Assembly: GCA_021397845.1 (NCBI GenBank)
Contig: CM038052.1
Coordinates: forward strand, 141,985,854-142,049,853
From: Areca catechu
Taxonomy: Eukaryota > Streptophyta > Magnoliopsida > Arecales > Arecaceae
Length of the DNA: 64,000 nt
Direction of reading: 5' to 3'
Shown here: in pieces, positions 21,537 to 33,825 of the stretch
Position numbering within the stretch: the stretch's first letter is position 1
Layout: each line of letters opens with the position of its first letter
Position numbers and translations under genes: made by a program
Notes under the pieces: generated by a model
What the model was told of the DNA's origin: nothing
The model's input: the letters and a program-made list of their open reading frames with translations, nothing else
Databases searched by the model: none

Positions 21537-21548
21537 GCTCTGATACCA
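21537..21548 (-). other. Primer binding site of element B
   Basis: The minus strand reads TGGTATCAGAGC two bases after the 5' LTR; complementary to the 3' end of initiator Met tRNA in plant retroelements. Confidence 0.88.
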
Positions 21549-21550
21549 CT

Positions 21551-23068
21551 TGTTGCCCAGAAATGGAGCCCAAGAGAGGGGGTGAATTGGGTCTTTTAAA
21601 AATTTAAAACAATAAAGAGAGGGACTAGTGGTGCTTGTGAAAATGATGAATTCAATGCAAGATATTTAAAGCGGTAGCAATAATCAAAAAAGCAAGAGAG
21701 GAAGAGAGCAATCACACACAAACACAAGGTTTATAGTGGTTCAGTGCAAACCTAGCACCTACATCCACTCCCCAAGCCATCCTTGGGAATTTCACTATAA
21801 TCCAAACAAGATTACAGTTGACTTATTTTTCTCAAGGCTCACAAGTCAAAACCTAAGTTGGTTTTATCACTTAGGCTTACCAACAAACCTTAACACTTAT
21901 TTTGTCTTCGGGCTCACAAGTTAACCCTAGTTGGTTTTATCCCTTTGGGTCACCAACAAACCACAATGACCTTCTTTCAAGACACCCTTGAAAGCAAGGT
22001 CAAAACACAAAGTAAAAACAGATATACAATTTTAAAACTAAAACAAACTCTCTTCAAGAGTAGAATGGAATCTTTGAAGCTCTAGTTGATGCTTTGTCTT
22101 AACTCTTCCTTGGAATCTCCTTTAAAGTGCCTCTTTTGGAATGAAGTAAGGATGAGCTTGTAGGCTTTTCAAAGAATCAAACTATAAGAGGCTTTTGATG
22201 TGAAGTATTTGAGAGAATATTAGCTTTTTGGCTTTTGAGTAGACTTGAATGCACTTCAATACACTTTCTAATCTTTAAAATGAGGTTGGTGGAGGTTAAA
22301 TACACCAAGAACCTTCCAAAAAATGGTTTGTAATCATTGGAACATCGGAAATGGCCATTTGGAGCTTGAAAAGAAAGTTCTGCAAGCCAGAAAAATAGAT
22401 CTGTTAGAGCTGTCAGGCTGCAAGTGTCGATACTTGGCTGTCAGGTGTCGACACTTGGCTGTCAAGTGTCGACACTTGATTTTTAGGTGTCGACACTTGA
22501 ACTTTCAAGTGTCGACACTTGATTTCTAGGTGTCGACACTTGAACTTTCAAGTGTCGACACTTGATGCACAGGTGTCGACACTTGACACAAAAATCCTCA
22601 AATGACAAAGTTCTGTATTTTCAAAATTCTCAGGCCTTGAGTCGACACTTGGAAACCTAAGTGCCGACACTTGGTGTTGACACTTGGTTCTGGGTGTCGA
22701 CACTTAGCGTGCCAAGGATTTTTGTCTGTGCCAAATGCTGAAGTGTCGACACTTGACTTTCCAAGTGTCGACACTTGAGACTGAAAAAGCTCAGATTAAA
22801 GTATAAATGGCCTTGAAAACATAAATATAATTCTTGAAATTTAAATGAATCATAAACACATAAAATTTAATCATTTAGATGCCCTTTTTCAATGAATAGG
22901 ATATCCGGATTCGTGAGAAATGCTCCGTGCCATTACATGCCTTGAAATATAAGTTTTTGGGATTTTGAGGTACTTTCTTCCTAAAAACTCATAACTTGAA
23001 ATCCACATTAGTATACAATATGCACTCAATGTTTTGTTATTCATCAAAATCACTGGGTGGAGCCAACA
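21551..23068 (-). repeat. 5' LTR of element B
   Basis: 1518 bp, TGTTGCCCAG...AGCCAACA, bounded on the right by TSD CACTT (23069-23073). Confidence 0.92.
22421..22777. repeat. Cluster of CAAGTGTCGACACTTG in the B 5' LTR
   Basis: Counterpart of the 6502-6851 cluster. Order and number of copies differ: this LTR has an extra AAGTGTCGACACTTGA pair at 22507-22566 and lacks one of the head-to-tail duplications seen in the other LTR. Confidence 0.85.
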
Positions 23069-23686
23069 CACTTAAGCAATTAAAGCTCATTCAAGTGCAT
23101 CCAAGTGGACTTCTCACAAGCTACATCGGTAACTATCCGACAAATTGAGTTTGTCATTTATTGTTGCATTTATTTCAATTCTTCTTTGAATTGTTTGGAT
23201 TATTGGTGAGCCTGATTGAAAAACCAAATAGGTTCTTGGTGAGCCTTTGATAAAAACCAAGTGTTGGGTTCTTGGTGATCCTGGTAAAACCAAGTTAGGT
23301 TCTTGGTGATCCTCTGAAAACCAAGTTGGGTTTCTTTGGTGAGCCTGTTCAAAACCAAAGGGTGTTGAATTTTTTTTGGTGATCCCGCTAAAATCAAAGT
23401 GTAGAGGTTTTGGATTGTGATCCTATAAAATAATCCTACTGTATTCGGGTGTGAATATATTGAAAATCCTAAGTGGTATCTTGGGTGGTGGATGTAGGAG
23501 CAGGGTTGCTCCAAACCACCATAAATTTTGTGTGTTTGTACTGTGATCCTCTGATTTCATTTAGCTTCTGCATCTTATTTTTCATCACAGCACACAACAC
23601 TTTAAAAGGGATTTTAATTGTACATTATTTGCTTTAAATTTTTAAAGTCCCAATTCACCCCCTCTTGGGTAGCCACCTGGGCAACA
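23069..23686 (+). repeat. 5' LTR of element C, third piece
   Basis: Continues the C LTR after element B and matches 32055-32672. A run of repeated GGTTCTTGGTGATCCTG-like units lies at 23200-23400. Ends CACCTGGGCAACA. Confidence 0.9.
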
Positions 23687-23688
23687 AT

Positions 23689-23700
23689 TGGTATTAGAGC
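23689..23700 (+). other. Primer binding site of element C
   Basis: TGGTATTAGAGC, one mismatch (C to T) from the canonical initiator-Met-tRNA site, two bases after the LTR. Confidence 0.85.
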
Positions 23701-23743
23701 AGTATCTCTGAATACATAAGAGTAAAGATTGATAGCTCATCCC

Positions 23744-25587
23744 ATGAGTACGTCTTTGGCGGAAGGCCAATCAACTAATAGACCTCCACTTTTCATTGGC
23801 ACAAATTATGTATATTGGAAAGCTAGAATGAAAATTTATATGCAAGCAATTGATTTTCAGTTATGGAAGGTCATTTGAAAGGGTCCTTATATCTCCATGG
23901 TTAAAGTTAATGGCGTGGACATTCCAAAACCTGAAGAGGATTGGGATGAACATGACATGAAGATGGATGAGTTAAATGCCAAAGCAATGAATATGTTATA
24001 TTATGCTTTGGATAGTAATGAGTTTAATTGAATTTCCATTTGCTCTTCTACAAAGAAAATTTGGGATAAACTTGAAGTGATCCATGAAGGAACTTCTCAA
24101 GTGAATCTTCTAAAATTAATCTTCTTATGCATAGTTACGAATTATTTAAAATAGAACCTAATGAAATAATCTCTGCCATGTTTTCGTGTTTCATTGATAT
24201 TATTAATGGCTTAAAAAGTCTTGGCAGGGTATATTCTAATGCAGATCTTGTACAGAAGATTCTAAGATCTCTTTCGGACAAATGGGATCCGAAAGTGACT
24301 GCCATCCAGGAAGTAAAAGATTTGAATACCTTATTACTGGATGAACTTCTAGGATCTCTCATCACTCATGAACTGACCATGCAGCACATAACTGAAGATG
24401 ATCAAAAGAAGAAGAAGTCAATTACCTTCAAAGCTGCTATGGATCCAAGAAAGGATGATGAATCAGAAAAAGAATGCTCCTCTACTGAAAGTGACACGGA
24501 AGATGAAGACGTTGCCATGGTTGTTAGGAAATTCAGAAGGTTCTTGGGAAGACAAAAAGGAAGAAATTATAAAAAATTCTACAAGAACAAAGAATTCAGT
24601 AAGGAGAAGGACAAGGAAAAGGAAAAAGAAAAAGAAGTGCCTACCAGTTATGAATGCAAAAAATCATGGCACATCAGACTAGATTGTCCACTGTTGAAAA
24701 AGAAATTTAAGAAAAAGAAAAAGAAAGCTATGGTAGTGACGTGGAGCGACAGCGAATCATCCTCATCTACTGAAGAAGAAGAGACCATGAAATCTACGAA
24801 TTTATGTTTAATGGATCTTGAAAATGAGGTATCATCCCCTAAGTTTCAAACTAAATTTACATATGATGAATTGAATTCTGCATTTCATGATTTGCTTATT
24901 GAATTTATGAAAGTTGGGGTTAAAATAAAATCCTTAAAGAAACAAAATAATCTTTTATTAAAAGATAAGGATGAAATTTCTGAAAAGAATAACATTTTAC
25001 AAAAAGAATTAAAAATCTTTTCTGAAAATGTTATTGCTTTGAAAAATGAAAAGAATGCTTTAAATGAGACAAACAAAATTTTAGTTGCTAAAAATATTGA
25101 TTTAAAAAATGAGGTTGAAAAGCTTAAGCCTTTAGTAGAAAAACTTGCTTTGAGTTCAAATAAGCTTGAGCTAATTCTAAAAGAACAAAAAAACTCAAAA
25201 AGCAAAGCTGGAATTGGATTTAATGCTTTGAATGCTAAAGAAATTTCAGCAACAAAATTTGTATCTTCAAAAGCTTCAGCTTCAAATGCAAAATTTCAAA
25301 AAGCTTTTTCATCAAATTCTGGTTCAAGTGGCATAAAGTATGTTTCAAAGAATTCTATTAAAAAATCTTTCAAACCAAATATATCTATTTCTGCATCTTT
25401 TAAAGCTTCAAAGCATGCATCATTCAAAAATGATAAAATTGTTTGTCATGCATTTCATAGATTTGGGCATAAGTTTTATCAATGCAATTCATTGAAAAAT
25501 ACCAAAATTGATACATTGAAATATAGAACTGTTTGGGTTCCAAAGGGAACCAATTTTGCTAACCCGAAAGGATCCAAGTTAGCTTAG
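23744..25587 (+). pseudogene. gag of element C
   Basis: The start MSTSLAEGQSTNRPPLF is followed by YVYWKARMKIYMQAIDF and stops at KVI* and EFN*, then a frameshift near 24100. From 24127 a 486-codon frame is open: core (YELFKIEP, LGSLITHELTMQ), basic linker, knuckle with YECKKSWHIRLDC (first Cys changed to Tyr: usual is CxxC), acidic stretch, long Lys/Asn/Glu coiled coil (about residues 240-360), Ser/Lys-rich tail, and a second knuckle CHAFHRFGHKFYQC in which the second Cys is Phe. Both zinc knuckles are therefore damaged. Gag would package the genomic RNA; this copy probably cannot. Confidence 0.85.
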
Positions 25588-25629
25588 GTACCTAAAATCA
25601 CTCCTTGATTATTTTGCAGGACTGTCTTG

Positions 25630-26950
25630 CAGCTCACAAATTAAAGAAAAGATGGTATCTTGACAGTGGCTATTCAAGACATATGATGGGTGACAAGGAT
25701 CAGTTCATCACCCTATAAATGAAAGGAGGATTGGTTACTTTCGGAGATAATGACAAGAAAAAAATAATTAGAATTAGTAAAATCAAAATAATCCCTTGTA
25801 CTTTTATTGAAGATGTGCTGCTAGTAGATAAATTGAAGCATAATTTATTGAGTATTAGTCAACTTTGTGATAAAGGCTTTAAGGTTATCTTTGAATCATC
25901 TATGTGTATAGTAACTAACTCTCTTAATTCTAGCAACAAATTCATTGGTCATAGACTTGGAAACATCTATGTGGTAGATATAAATGATCTAGCCATGACT
26001 AGTAGTTCTAGTCTAGTAGCAATGAATGCTAAGACCAAGGAGTCTTGTTTACTTTGGCATAGACGATTAGGTCATGCTAGCATGCATACAATTACTAAAT
26101 TAATTTCAAAGAATCTAGTTAGAGGTTTGTCACATTTTAAAGTTGATCTTGATTATGTATGTGATGCTTGTCAATTAGGCAAACAAACTAGGAGGAGTTT
26201 TAAATCAAAAAATATTATTTCAACAACTAGACCCCTTAAGCTACTTCACATGGACTTATTTGGACCAACTAGGACTACAATCCTAGGAGGTATGAAATAT
26301 GGCCTTATGATTGTAGATGACTTTTCTAGATTCACATGGGTATTATTTATTGAACATAAAGATGAGACCTTTGATGTATTTCAAAAATTTCATAAGAAGG
26401 TTTCAAATGAGAAAAATCTTTCTATTATTTCTATAAGAAGTGATCATGGAACTGAATTTCAAAATTAATTTTTTACTGAATATTGCATTGAGCATGACAT
26501 TGATCCAACTTCTCTGCTCCTAGAACACCACAACAAAATGGTGTTATAGAGAGAAAGAATAGGACTTTGGAAGAAATGGCTCGAACCATATTGTGTGAAG
26601 GTAATCTTCCAAGGTACTTTTGGGCAGAAGCGGTGAACACTGTCTGTTACATATTAAACCGAGTTTTAATATGCCCAATTTCAAAGAAAACCTCCTATGA
26701 GCTTTGGAATGGAAGAAAACCAAATATTAACTATTTTCATGTTTTTGGGTGTAAATGCCTTGTGTTAAATAATGACAAAGATAACCTAAGAAAATTTGAT
26801 ACAAAATCAGATGAATCTATATTCCTTGGTTATTCACTACATAGCAAAGCATATAGAGTGTTTAGTAAAAGGCTCTTACTGTTGAAGAGTCAATGCATGT
26901 TATTTTTGATGAAGCTAACCCCTCACCATCTAGAAAAGATGAGTGCATAG
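25630..26950 (+). pseudogene. Protease and integrase of element C
   Basis: WYLDSGYSRHMMGD (protease, DSG kept) at about 25650, then a stop after FITL. Frame 25719-26468 carries the rest of protease, pre-integrase (LLWHRRLGHASMHTI, CDACQLGKQTRRSF) and the first part of the integrase core (LHMDLFGPTRT, VDDFSRFTW, IRSDHGTEF). A stop and frameshift follow at 26466-26520. Frame 26567-26950 resumes after the QNGV.ERKNRTLEEMA region (ILCEGNLPRYFWAEAVN, YELWNGRKPN, FLGYSLHSKAYRVF). Catalytic residues are readable but interrupted. Confidence 0.83.
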
Positions 26951-28707
26951 ATAATGATGCAGGTACACTAGAAAAGGAGATGGAAGATCTAAGCATTCAA
27001 GACAAGCTAATACAAGATGGAAATGAAGTGGTAAGCAAGGATTATATTGATTTACCAAAGGAATGGAGGTACGTAACTTCACATCCTAAAGATTTAATTA
27101 TTGGTGATCCTTCTCATGGTATTAGGACTAGGTCAGCACATAGAGATGCACATGACTACCTAGCCTTTGTTTCACAAATTGAACCACATAGTTTAGAAGA
27201 AGCTGAATCTGATCCAAACTGGATGATGGCAATGCATGAAGAATTAAACTAGTTTGAAAGGAATAATGTTTGGACTCTAGTTAGTAGACCTCTAGACCAT
27301 CCCATCATAGGAACCAAATGGGTTTATTGGAACAAACTAGATGAGAATGGTAAGGTTATGAGAAATAAAGTAAGGTTGGTAGCAAAAGGGTACAATCAAG
27401 AAGAGGGCATTGATTTTGATGAGACATATGCTCTTGTAGCAAGACTTGAGGCCATTAGGTTACTTCTTGCATTTGCTTGCTACATGAATTTTAAACTCTT
27501 TCAAATGATGTCAAAAGTGCTTTTCTAAATGGATTTATTTTTGAACAAGTTTTTGTAGAACAGCTACCAGGTTTTGAAAATCATGCTTTTCCAAATCATG
27601 TGTTTAAATTGAATAAAGCATTATATGGTTTGAAATAAGCACCTAGGGCCTGGTATGATAGACTAAGCAAATTTTTACTTGAAAATGATTTCAAAAGAGA
27701 AAATATTGATAAAACTCTTTTCATCAAAAAGAAAAATAATGACATATTAGTTGTACAAATTTGTGTTGACGATATTATATTTGGTGCAACTAATGAAAGT
27801 TTTTGTGAAGAATTTGCTAAGTTAATGCAGGGAGAATTTGAAATGAGCCTTATGGGTGAACTTAACTACTTCCTTGGATTACAAGTCAAGCAAATGAAAG
27901 AAGGAATTTTTATAAGCCAAGCCAAGTATGTCAAAGAAATAATCAAGAAGTTTATCATGGAGACAAGCAAAAAGAGGCTAACACACCCATGAGCCCTACC
28001 TGCAGATTGGATAAAGATGAAAGTGGATCCGATGTTGACCAAAAGTTATATAGAGGTATGATCGGATCCTTATTATATTTTACAGCTAGTAGACCTGATA
28101 TCTTGTACAGTGTATGTGTATGTGCTAGATTTCAATGTAATCCTAAAGAATCACATATGCTTGCTGTTAAAAGAATTATTAAATATTTGAAAGGTACAAG
28201 CAATTTAGGTCTTTGGTATTCTAAAAAATCATCTTTGAATTTAATTAGTTTTTCTGATGCTGACTATGTTGGTTGCAAAATTAATAGAAAGAGCACTAGT
28301 AGTACATGCCAATTTCTATGATTGAATTTAATCACATGGCACTGTAAGAAGCAAAACTCCATAGCACTGTCCACTGCTGAGGTAGAGTATGTTGCTGCTG
28401 GTAGTTGTTGTCTCAAGTGTTATGGATTAAACAACAACTAGAAGACTTTGGTGTTATACAATCTAAAATTGCAATCAAATATGATAACACAAGTGCTATT
28501 AATTTGACTAAAAATCCTATTCAACATTCAAGAACTAAGCACATCGAAATTAGGCACCATTTCATAAGAGATCATGTATTGAATAATGATATTGTACTTG
28601 AATTCGTGCCAACTGAAAACCAACTTGCTGATATTTTTACTAAACCTTTAAATTTTGATAGATTTGCTATGATTAGAAGTGAATTAGGGTTATGTGACCG
28701 ACTCTAG
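26893..28707 (+). pseudogene. Reverse transcriptase and RNase H of element C
   Basis: Linker (EWRYVTSHPKDLIIGDP) then RT: stop in EELN*FERNNVW, IIGTKWVYWNKLDENGK, LVAKGYNQEEGIDFDETYA, a 2-base deletion in the conserved QMDVKSAFLNG at about 27510, a stop in LYGLK*APRAWYDRL, and the catalytic box as CVDD (27762-27773; Tyr to Cys) instead of YVDD. A further frameshift near 27975 precedes 27989-28321 (CRLDKDESG, RPDILYSVCVCARF). RNase H: WHCKKQNSIALSTAEVEYVAAGSCC, then 28405-28707 (QVLWIKQQLEDFG, KHIEIRHHFIRDHV, LADIFTKPLNFDRF). Confidence 0.85.
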
Positions 28708-29010
28708 GAACATCCCTATAAACTTAAGGAAAAATTATCTAGGCAGCCTCCTTATCCCAATTTTTTTTGTGCTAAAAAGATTCTGTTGAAGCCCAAAAAG
28801 TCTCTTTTGTGCTCCCTCTACTCGAGGCGACTCGAGCAGATGACCTATTGGTCGAGCCGGCTCGAATGTCGAGTCGTCTCTTTTTAGTTCGAGCTGTAGG
28901 GTTTTTCATTCCCATTTCTATCTTTAACCCTACACTCTTTCCCTTCGAGAAACTTTTCCAAAAACTTCTTTTTTCCAAAAACTGCTTTGGAACTTAGTGT
29001 ATTTGTGTAA

Positions 29011-29944
29011 TGGCTCCAAAAAGGGCAGTTGGGAAGAAATCTCGATGGGAAATTGAAGCTGCTCCACAGGAAAGAAGAACAGAATTCCGTGAAGATAGTT
29101 CCTCTTGAATTCCACCTCAATCAGATGAAGAACCAAGCCCTGTCTCACCAAGTCATCAGATTTCCTTGAGAACTAAACTAAAGATAGTCCTGTTGCTACT
29201 GCTCTTGTGTGAACACTTCAACTTTATAAGATTTTATTGCACAACAGATAGGTAACTTAACTGAATCTATCAATTCTTCAATGACTACTGTGTTTGGAGA
29301 ATTTTGCCAGTCTGTTAATGATAGACTTGATCAATTTGGAGGGCAGATTGATAATCTATGCAGCAGAATTGATACCCTTGAAGCCTCCAAGAATACATCT
29401 TGTGCAACAGAGAGACCTGCAGCCCATTCTTCAGTTGATTTCTTCAAGCTCTGAAACTATTAAGAAATCTGTCAATGAGATACTTGAAGCATACAGAACT
29501 GAGATGGATAACTTAAGAATCAAAGTAGGATCAGTAGAAGAAGGAAAAAGAATGGAAGAAGACTACACCAGAGGAATTGGAATACTTAGAAGTGAGTTTG
29601 GAAGACTAAGAGGTTTAGCTGAAGCCTTTGCAAATGCATAAGCAACTGAATTGGTTGAATTACATAAAGGTATAAAAAAGATGGATGAAGAAGTATATAC
29701 AGTTCAGTTCAAGTTGGATCAAGTTTCAAATCGAGTTATTACTGCACTTAGTGTTCCACTCTCTAGAGCTTTTGCTGGTCAGTCTCTTCCTCCTAGACAA
29801 CCAGCTCCTCATTTTAGGCCACAAGGATTCTATCCTAATCCACCATCTCATATCTTAGATCCTGACCCAGTTGCTTCTATGCCTCCGGGCATCCAAATTC
29901 CTAGTCGATCTACAAACCCTAGTATAGACATAGATAGTGACTAG
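29011..29944 (+). pseudogene. Remnant of the extra ORF downstream of pol in element C
   Basis: Begins MAPKRAVGKKSRWEIEAAPQ, close to the start of the equivalent ORF in element F (63834, MAPCKAIAKKP) and analogous in place to 9334 in B. Stops follow at about 29107. Downstream there are coiled-coil pieces (NDRLDQFGGQIDNL in one frame; 29294-29641 with EILEAYRTEMDNLRIKVGSVEEG and ILRSEFGRLRGLAEAF; 29651-29944 with a Pro-rich tail ending DIDSD). The central plant-transposon-type domain present in B is missing, so the ORF is internally deleted. Unknown role. Confidence 0.55.
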
Positions 29945-30898
29945 ATGTATTTCCTTTCATTTTGTACTCTATATTGAACATCTTTGAAATGAAATGAAAG
30001 TTTGAATTTTGTCTATCAATTATTTTTGTCTTTAATACAACTATGATACATTCTAATTAGAATATCAAGATGAATGTGAGAAAGTGAAATTATCTCAAAC
30101 AAATCTTAAACACTTTCTCATTCTATTTTAAAATCTGAGCTTCACTCTAACTTTCACCTTTTTGATTGATTGACAAAAAGGGGGAGAAATCTATGAAGAT
30201 ATTGCATGAAAAGGATAAGATGTGTATATTTGTACTTTTACTCTGATTATTTTTGCTCTGATACACAATGCCTACTCACTAATGTTCTGATACACTACAT
30301 GAAACACAATATACCCTCCAATAAGTTTTGATACACAATATACTTTCTCATTCTATTTTAAAATCTGAGCTTCACTCTAACTTCACCTTTTTGATTGATT
30401 GACAAAAAGGGGGAGAAATCAATGAAGATATTGCATGAAAAGGATAGGATGTGTATATTTGTACTTTTACTCTGATTATTTTTGCTCTGATACACAATGC
30501 CTATTCACTAATGTTCTGATACACTACATGAAATACAATATACCCTCTAATAAGTTCTGATACATAATGCTAAGTGTTTCAATCCCTGATATAATGTTCT
30601 GATACGTAATGTTTTGATGTTTTAAGCTCTGATATTTAAAATCTCTGATACTTATAGTTCTCTTTGAAACTTTTTGAGCTTTGGACTTGCATGAAAAGTG
30701 TGTTAAAACATGGAGTATCTTATTGAGAGGGAGATTACCTTTTTATGCCCTAATTCTCCTTCCATGGTTTGACACTAATTAAAGTCAATTCTTTTTACTT
30801 GTTCATACATTCTTGCAAATACAGTTTTACAAGTAATTATAAAGTTTTATCTTACTTTTTCATGCTCAGTGTTTTGTCATCATCAAAAAGAGGGAGAT
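29945..30898 (+). other. 3' untranslated region of element C with a 230-bp tandem duplication and the polypurine tract
   Basis: A segment starting CTTTCTCATTCTATTTTAAA at 30113 is repeated from 30343 with a 230-bp period; the pair ends about 30573. Each copy carries GACAAAAAGGGGGAGAAAT, itself a polypurine-like run (about 30173 and 30402). The tract next to the 3' LTR is AAAAAGAGGGAGAT at 30885-30898. Many CTCTGATAC-like words recur between 30240 and 30650. No coding frame. Confidence 0.75.
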
Positions 30899-32672
30899 TG
30901 TTGACCCCTTAAGTGATTTTGATGATAACCAAACATTGAAGCATGTACATTTATTTCTAACAACTCTTCAAGTATTTTACAAGTTTTTATAGGATGATTT
31001 AATTGTTCAAACTTCAACTCCTACATCTTTATTTCTTGATTTGAGTTGAGTTGTAATTTGATCTTATAAAGAAGAACCCAATGAAATGGCTAAGAAAAAA
31101 TCTGTAAAAAGGGTTTCTTCTGTGTGTGTGTGCCTTAGAATTATTTTGAGTTGGTGTGTATGAAAAGTGTAAGAGTGTTGGTGAGAGTTTTTTTTTTAAA
31201 GTTCAATTATAAAAATCCTGAAGAAGACACTCGAGCCGACCCATCATCTTGAAGAGCCGACTCCACTTTATGGCATGCAACAAGGATTCTGGTATGCAAC
31301 AACCCAAGCCGACTCGAAGATAACCGAGCCAACTTCAGTAAATCCAAGTCGACTGGAATATGTTCGAGTCGACTCCTCCAGAGTCCAGTTTTTGAAGATT
31401 TTTGAGAACAGCCAGGCGAGCTGACCCGAATCTCAAAGAGCTGACTCTACCAGACCTAATCTTAAAGACCTAAGAAAGCGAGCCAACCCAAACTACAATG
31501 AGCTGACTCTTCCAGAGTAAGGATTTCTGAACCTGAGAAGAAGAGCTGACCCAAGTTGAAGAGAGTCGACTCCTCGAGTTCAAGATTTTCGAAGATGTAA
31601 GTTTGAGCTAACTCGAGCTATCAAGAGTTGACTCGTTCAAAGTAAAGTTTTGCATCCTGAGACAAAGAGCCGACTGCACAGAAGATTTGGCGACTCAACC
31701 TATTGACTCGAAGGATCCGAGTCGACTCGAAGGAATCCAAGCTGACTCGAATATCGCTTTCAGGTATCTAATGGCTAATTCTAGAATTTCTTTTTGAATG
31801 CCAAAAGGTGCTCCAATGGTCACAAATCACTTCCCAACGGTCTACAATGGCTATAACTGCCTTGAAGTGATGAAAGACTTTATATTTGAGGGATTTGAAC
31901 CTCTCAAAAAAAGTGCTTGAAAAGTTCTTAAAGTTCTCAAGCTTTATTGAATATCCTACCTACTAACAAGAAGAAGAGCACAAGAGTATTCAAGTCAGTC
32001 TTCAAGTCTTTACCAACTCTGATCTGAAGCTTGAAGCAATTTGGGAAGAAGCCACTAAAGCAATTAAAGCTCATTCAAGTGCATCCAAGTGGACTTCTCA
32101 CAAGCTACATCGACAAATATCCGACAAATTGAGTTTGTCATTTATTGTTGCATTTATCTCAATTCATCTTTGAATTGTTTGGGTTATTGGTGAGCCCGGT
32201 TGAAAAACCAAATAGGTTCTTGGTGAGCCTTTAATAAAAACCATGTGTTGGGTTCTTGGTGATCCTGGTAAAACCAAGTTAGGTTCTTGGTGATCCTGTG
32301 AAAACCAAGTTGGGTTTCTTTAGTGAGCCTGTTCAAAATCAAAGGGTGTTGGGTTTTCTTTGGTGATCTTGTTAAAACCAAAGTGTAGAGGTTTTGGATT
32401 GTGATCCTATAAAACAATCATACTGTATTCGAGTGTGAATATAGTGAAAATCCCAAGTGGTATCTTGGATAGTGGACGTAGGAGCTGGGTTGCTCCGAAC
32501 CACTATAAATTATGTATGTTTGTACTGTGATCCTCTAATTTCATTTAGCTTCTGCATCTTATTTTTCATCACAGTACATAACACTTTAAAAGGGATTTTA
32601 ATTGCACATTATCTGCTTTTAAATTTTTAAAGTCCCAATTCACCCTCCTCTTGGGTAGCCACCTGGGCAACA
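30899..32672 (+). repeat. 3' LTR of element C
   Basis: 1774 bp, TGTTGACCCC...CTGGGCAACA, uninterrupted, and the reference for the split 5' LTR. GAGTCGACTC-type motifs at 31228-31760; weak TATA-like TATATTTG at 31881. Followed by TSD GTGAA. Confidence 0.92.
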
Positions 32673-32677
32673 GTGAA

Positions 32678-33808
32678 CTCTTTAGGTTTGACCCTAGCAT
32701 GGCATGCATATGAGAATTTACTATGTACACTTACTAAATGCCAGAGGGTATGCAAGAAGTAAGATACAAACCTAACATGCACAATGTATGTATGCAGTAT
32801 GCTTACTTCTACAAAATGCAAATGAATGGTTAAAGAAACATAAGAGAATTCATGAAAAGGTAAAAAATATGAGGTAGATTCAGGGTTAGTTTGGTAAGGT
32901 AGAATGTAAGAAAAGGGGTTGGGATTGATCGGATAGACTAAGAGACAAGAAGGTATTTCAGGGATGAGTCCTATACTAATGAGATTTATCTTATGGGTGT
33001 GAGGTATTCATACAGGATCTGCATTATGGAAGAATAGGTCATTAATTTCAGGGAAGCGATCAATTGGATTCAATGGAGTGGTTTCATCCTGAGGGTATTG
33101 ATTTAAGGAGATCAGGTCCCTAGTAAATTACTCTGGCTCATAAATCAAAGGACTGGGCTCTATAGTTGGGCTTTCTTTTAGTGGCTCCTCAGGTAAGGTT
33201 CTGATAGTAGTAATTAGGTTCTCTTCCACTAGCTGGTCTTTCACTGCAGGTTCAGTCTGGGCGAGGTTACGGTCAACTAATTCTAGATTGGTTTCTACCT
33301 GGGTATCTACTAAGTCTAGGTCTTCTAGAGGGGCTTCCTCTTCTTCTTCCTCATACTCCTCCACTAAGCTCATCTCAGTTTCATATATTTCCTCTTCAAT
33401 ATCAGCTTTCTGAACCAGTGGGGTGGTAAGAGGGAGTTGACTAAAGAAAAATTGACTAATACTAGGTTCAAATCTAGGGGTGTTAATCCTATAGGGTTCA
33501 GGTCGACTGAGGGTTAGTGGGTTACTATTGGATTCATATCTAAGGACTATAGGTTCCTGGGGTCTATGGGTCTGGTCTGGGGTTCCTACTTGGTCATCTA
33601 ATGAATTAATCCTATGGGTTGCTAGATTATTGGATTGGATCATTTGGTTAATCTGAGTATTGGTTTGGTCAAGCTTATGGTTCATTTGTTTCATTTGTTC
33701 AAGCAAGGCCTTCATGGAAGTTTCTAGATTGGATTCCATGGTTGAACTAGGTTGGGGTTTGCGCTTTTGGTATTGGGTTCCTAGTCTAATGGTCATGCAC
33801 ATAAACAA
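32678..33808 (-). pseudogene. ORF of element D, diverged homologue of the A-family ORF
   Basis: The frame 33808-33128 has a coiled-coil N-terminus (SMKALLEQMKQMNHKLDQTN, RINSLDDQVGTPDQTH) matching the A ORF start, and an acidic middle (LVEEYEEEEEEAPLEDLDL). After IYEPE there is a TAA, and then broken frames still resemble the A ORF end: ISLNQYP, STSYFLPF, ILHTYIVHVRFVSYFLHTLW, YACHARVKPKEF. The last codons were split by element C; rejoining across TSD GTGAA gives a stop 3 codons on. The 14-residue PRRT repeats are absent, so they expanded in the A lineage after the split. Function unknown. Confidence 0.75.
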
Positions 33809-33825
33809 TCAATCAAGGTAGAATG

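Larger units (their letters stand above)
5636..23068 (-). mobile_element. Element B: SIRE-like Ty1/copia retrotransposon, split by element A
   Basis: TSD CACTT at 5631-5635 and 23069-23073. LTRs at 5636-7141 and 21551-23068 begin TGTTGCCCAG and end GGAGCCAACA on the plus strand. On the minus strand the order is 5' LTR, PBS, gag (split), protease, integrase, RT, RNase H, spacer, extra ORF, polypurine tract, 3' LTR. Element A (14803-21067) interrupts gag after the codons for KIE. Stops and frameshifts in every module make B non-autonomous. It lies inside the 5' LTR of element C. Confidence 0.93.
3197..32672 (+). mobile_element. Element C: SIRE-like Ty1/copia retrotransposon with nested insertions
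   Basis: The outer TSD GTGAA is present at 3192-3196 and 32673-32677. The LTRs start TGTTGACCCC and end CACCTGGGCAACA. The 5' LTR is split by a solo LTR (4288-5564) and by element B (5636-23068); the remaining pieces add up to about 1770 bp, matching the intact 3' LTR (30899-32672, 1774 bp). The internal part (23687-30898) has a Met-tRNA-type PBS, gag, protease, integrase, RT, RNase H, a downstream ORF remnant and a polypurine tract. The polyprotein has several stops and frameshifts. C sits inside element D. Confidence 0.92.

Noticed and set aside
28772..29151. Minus-strand ORFs of 60-78 codons near the end of C pol
   Set aside because: Antisense to the start of the C third ORF and mutually overlapping; no support.
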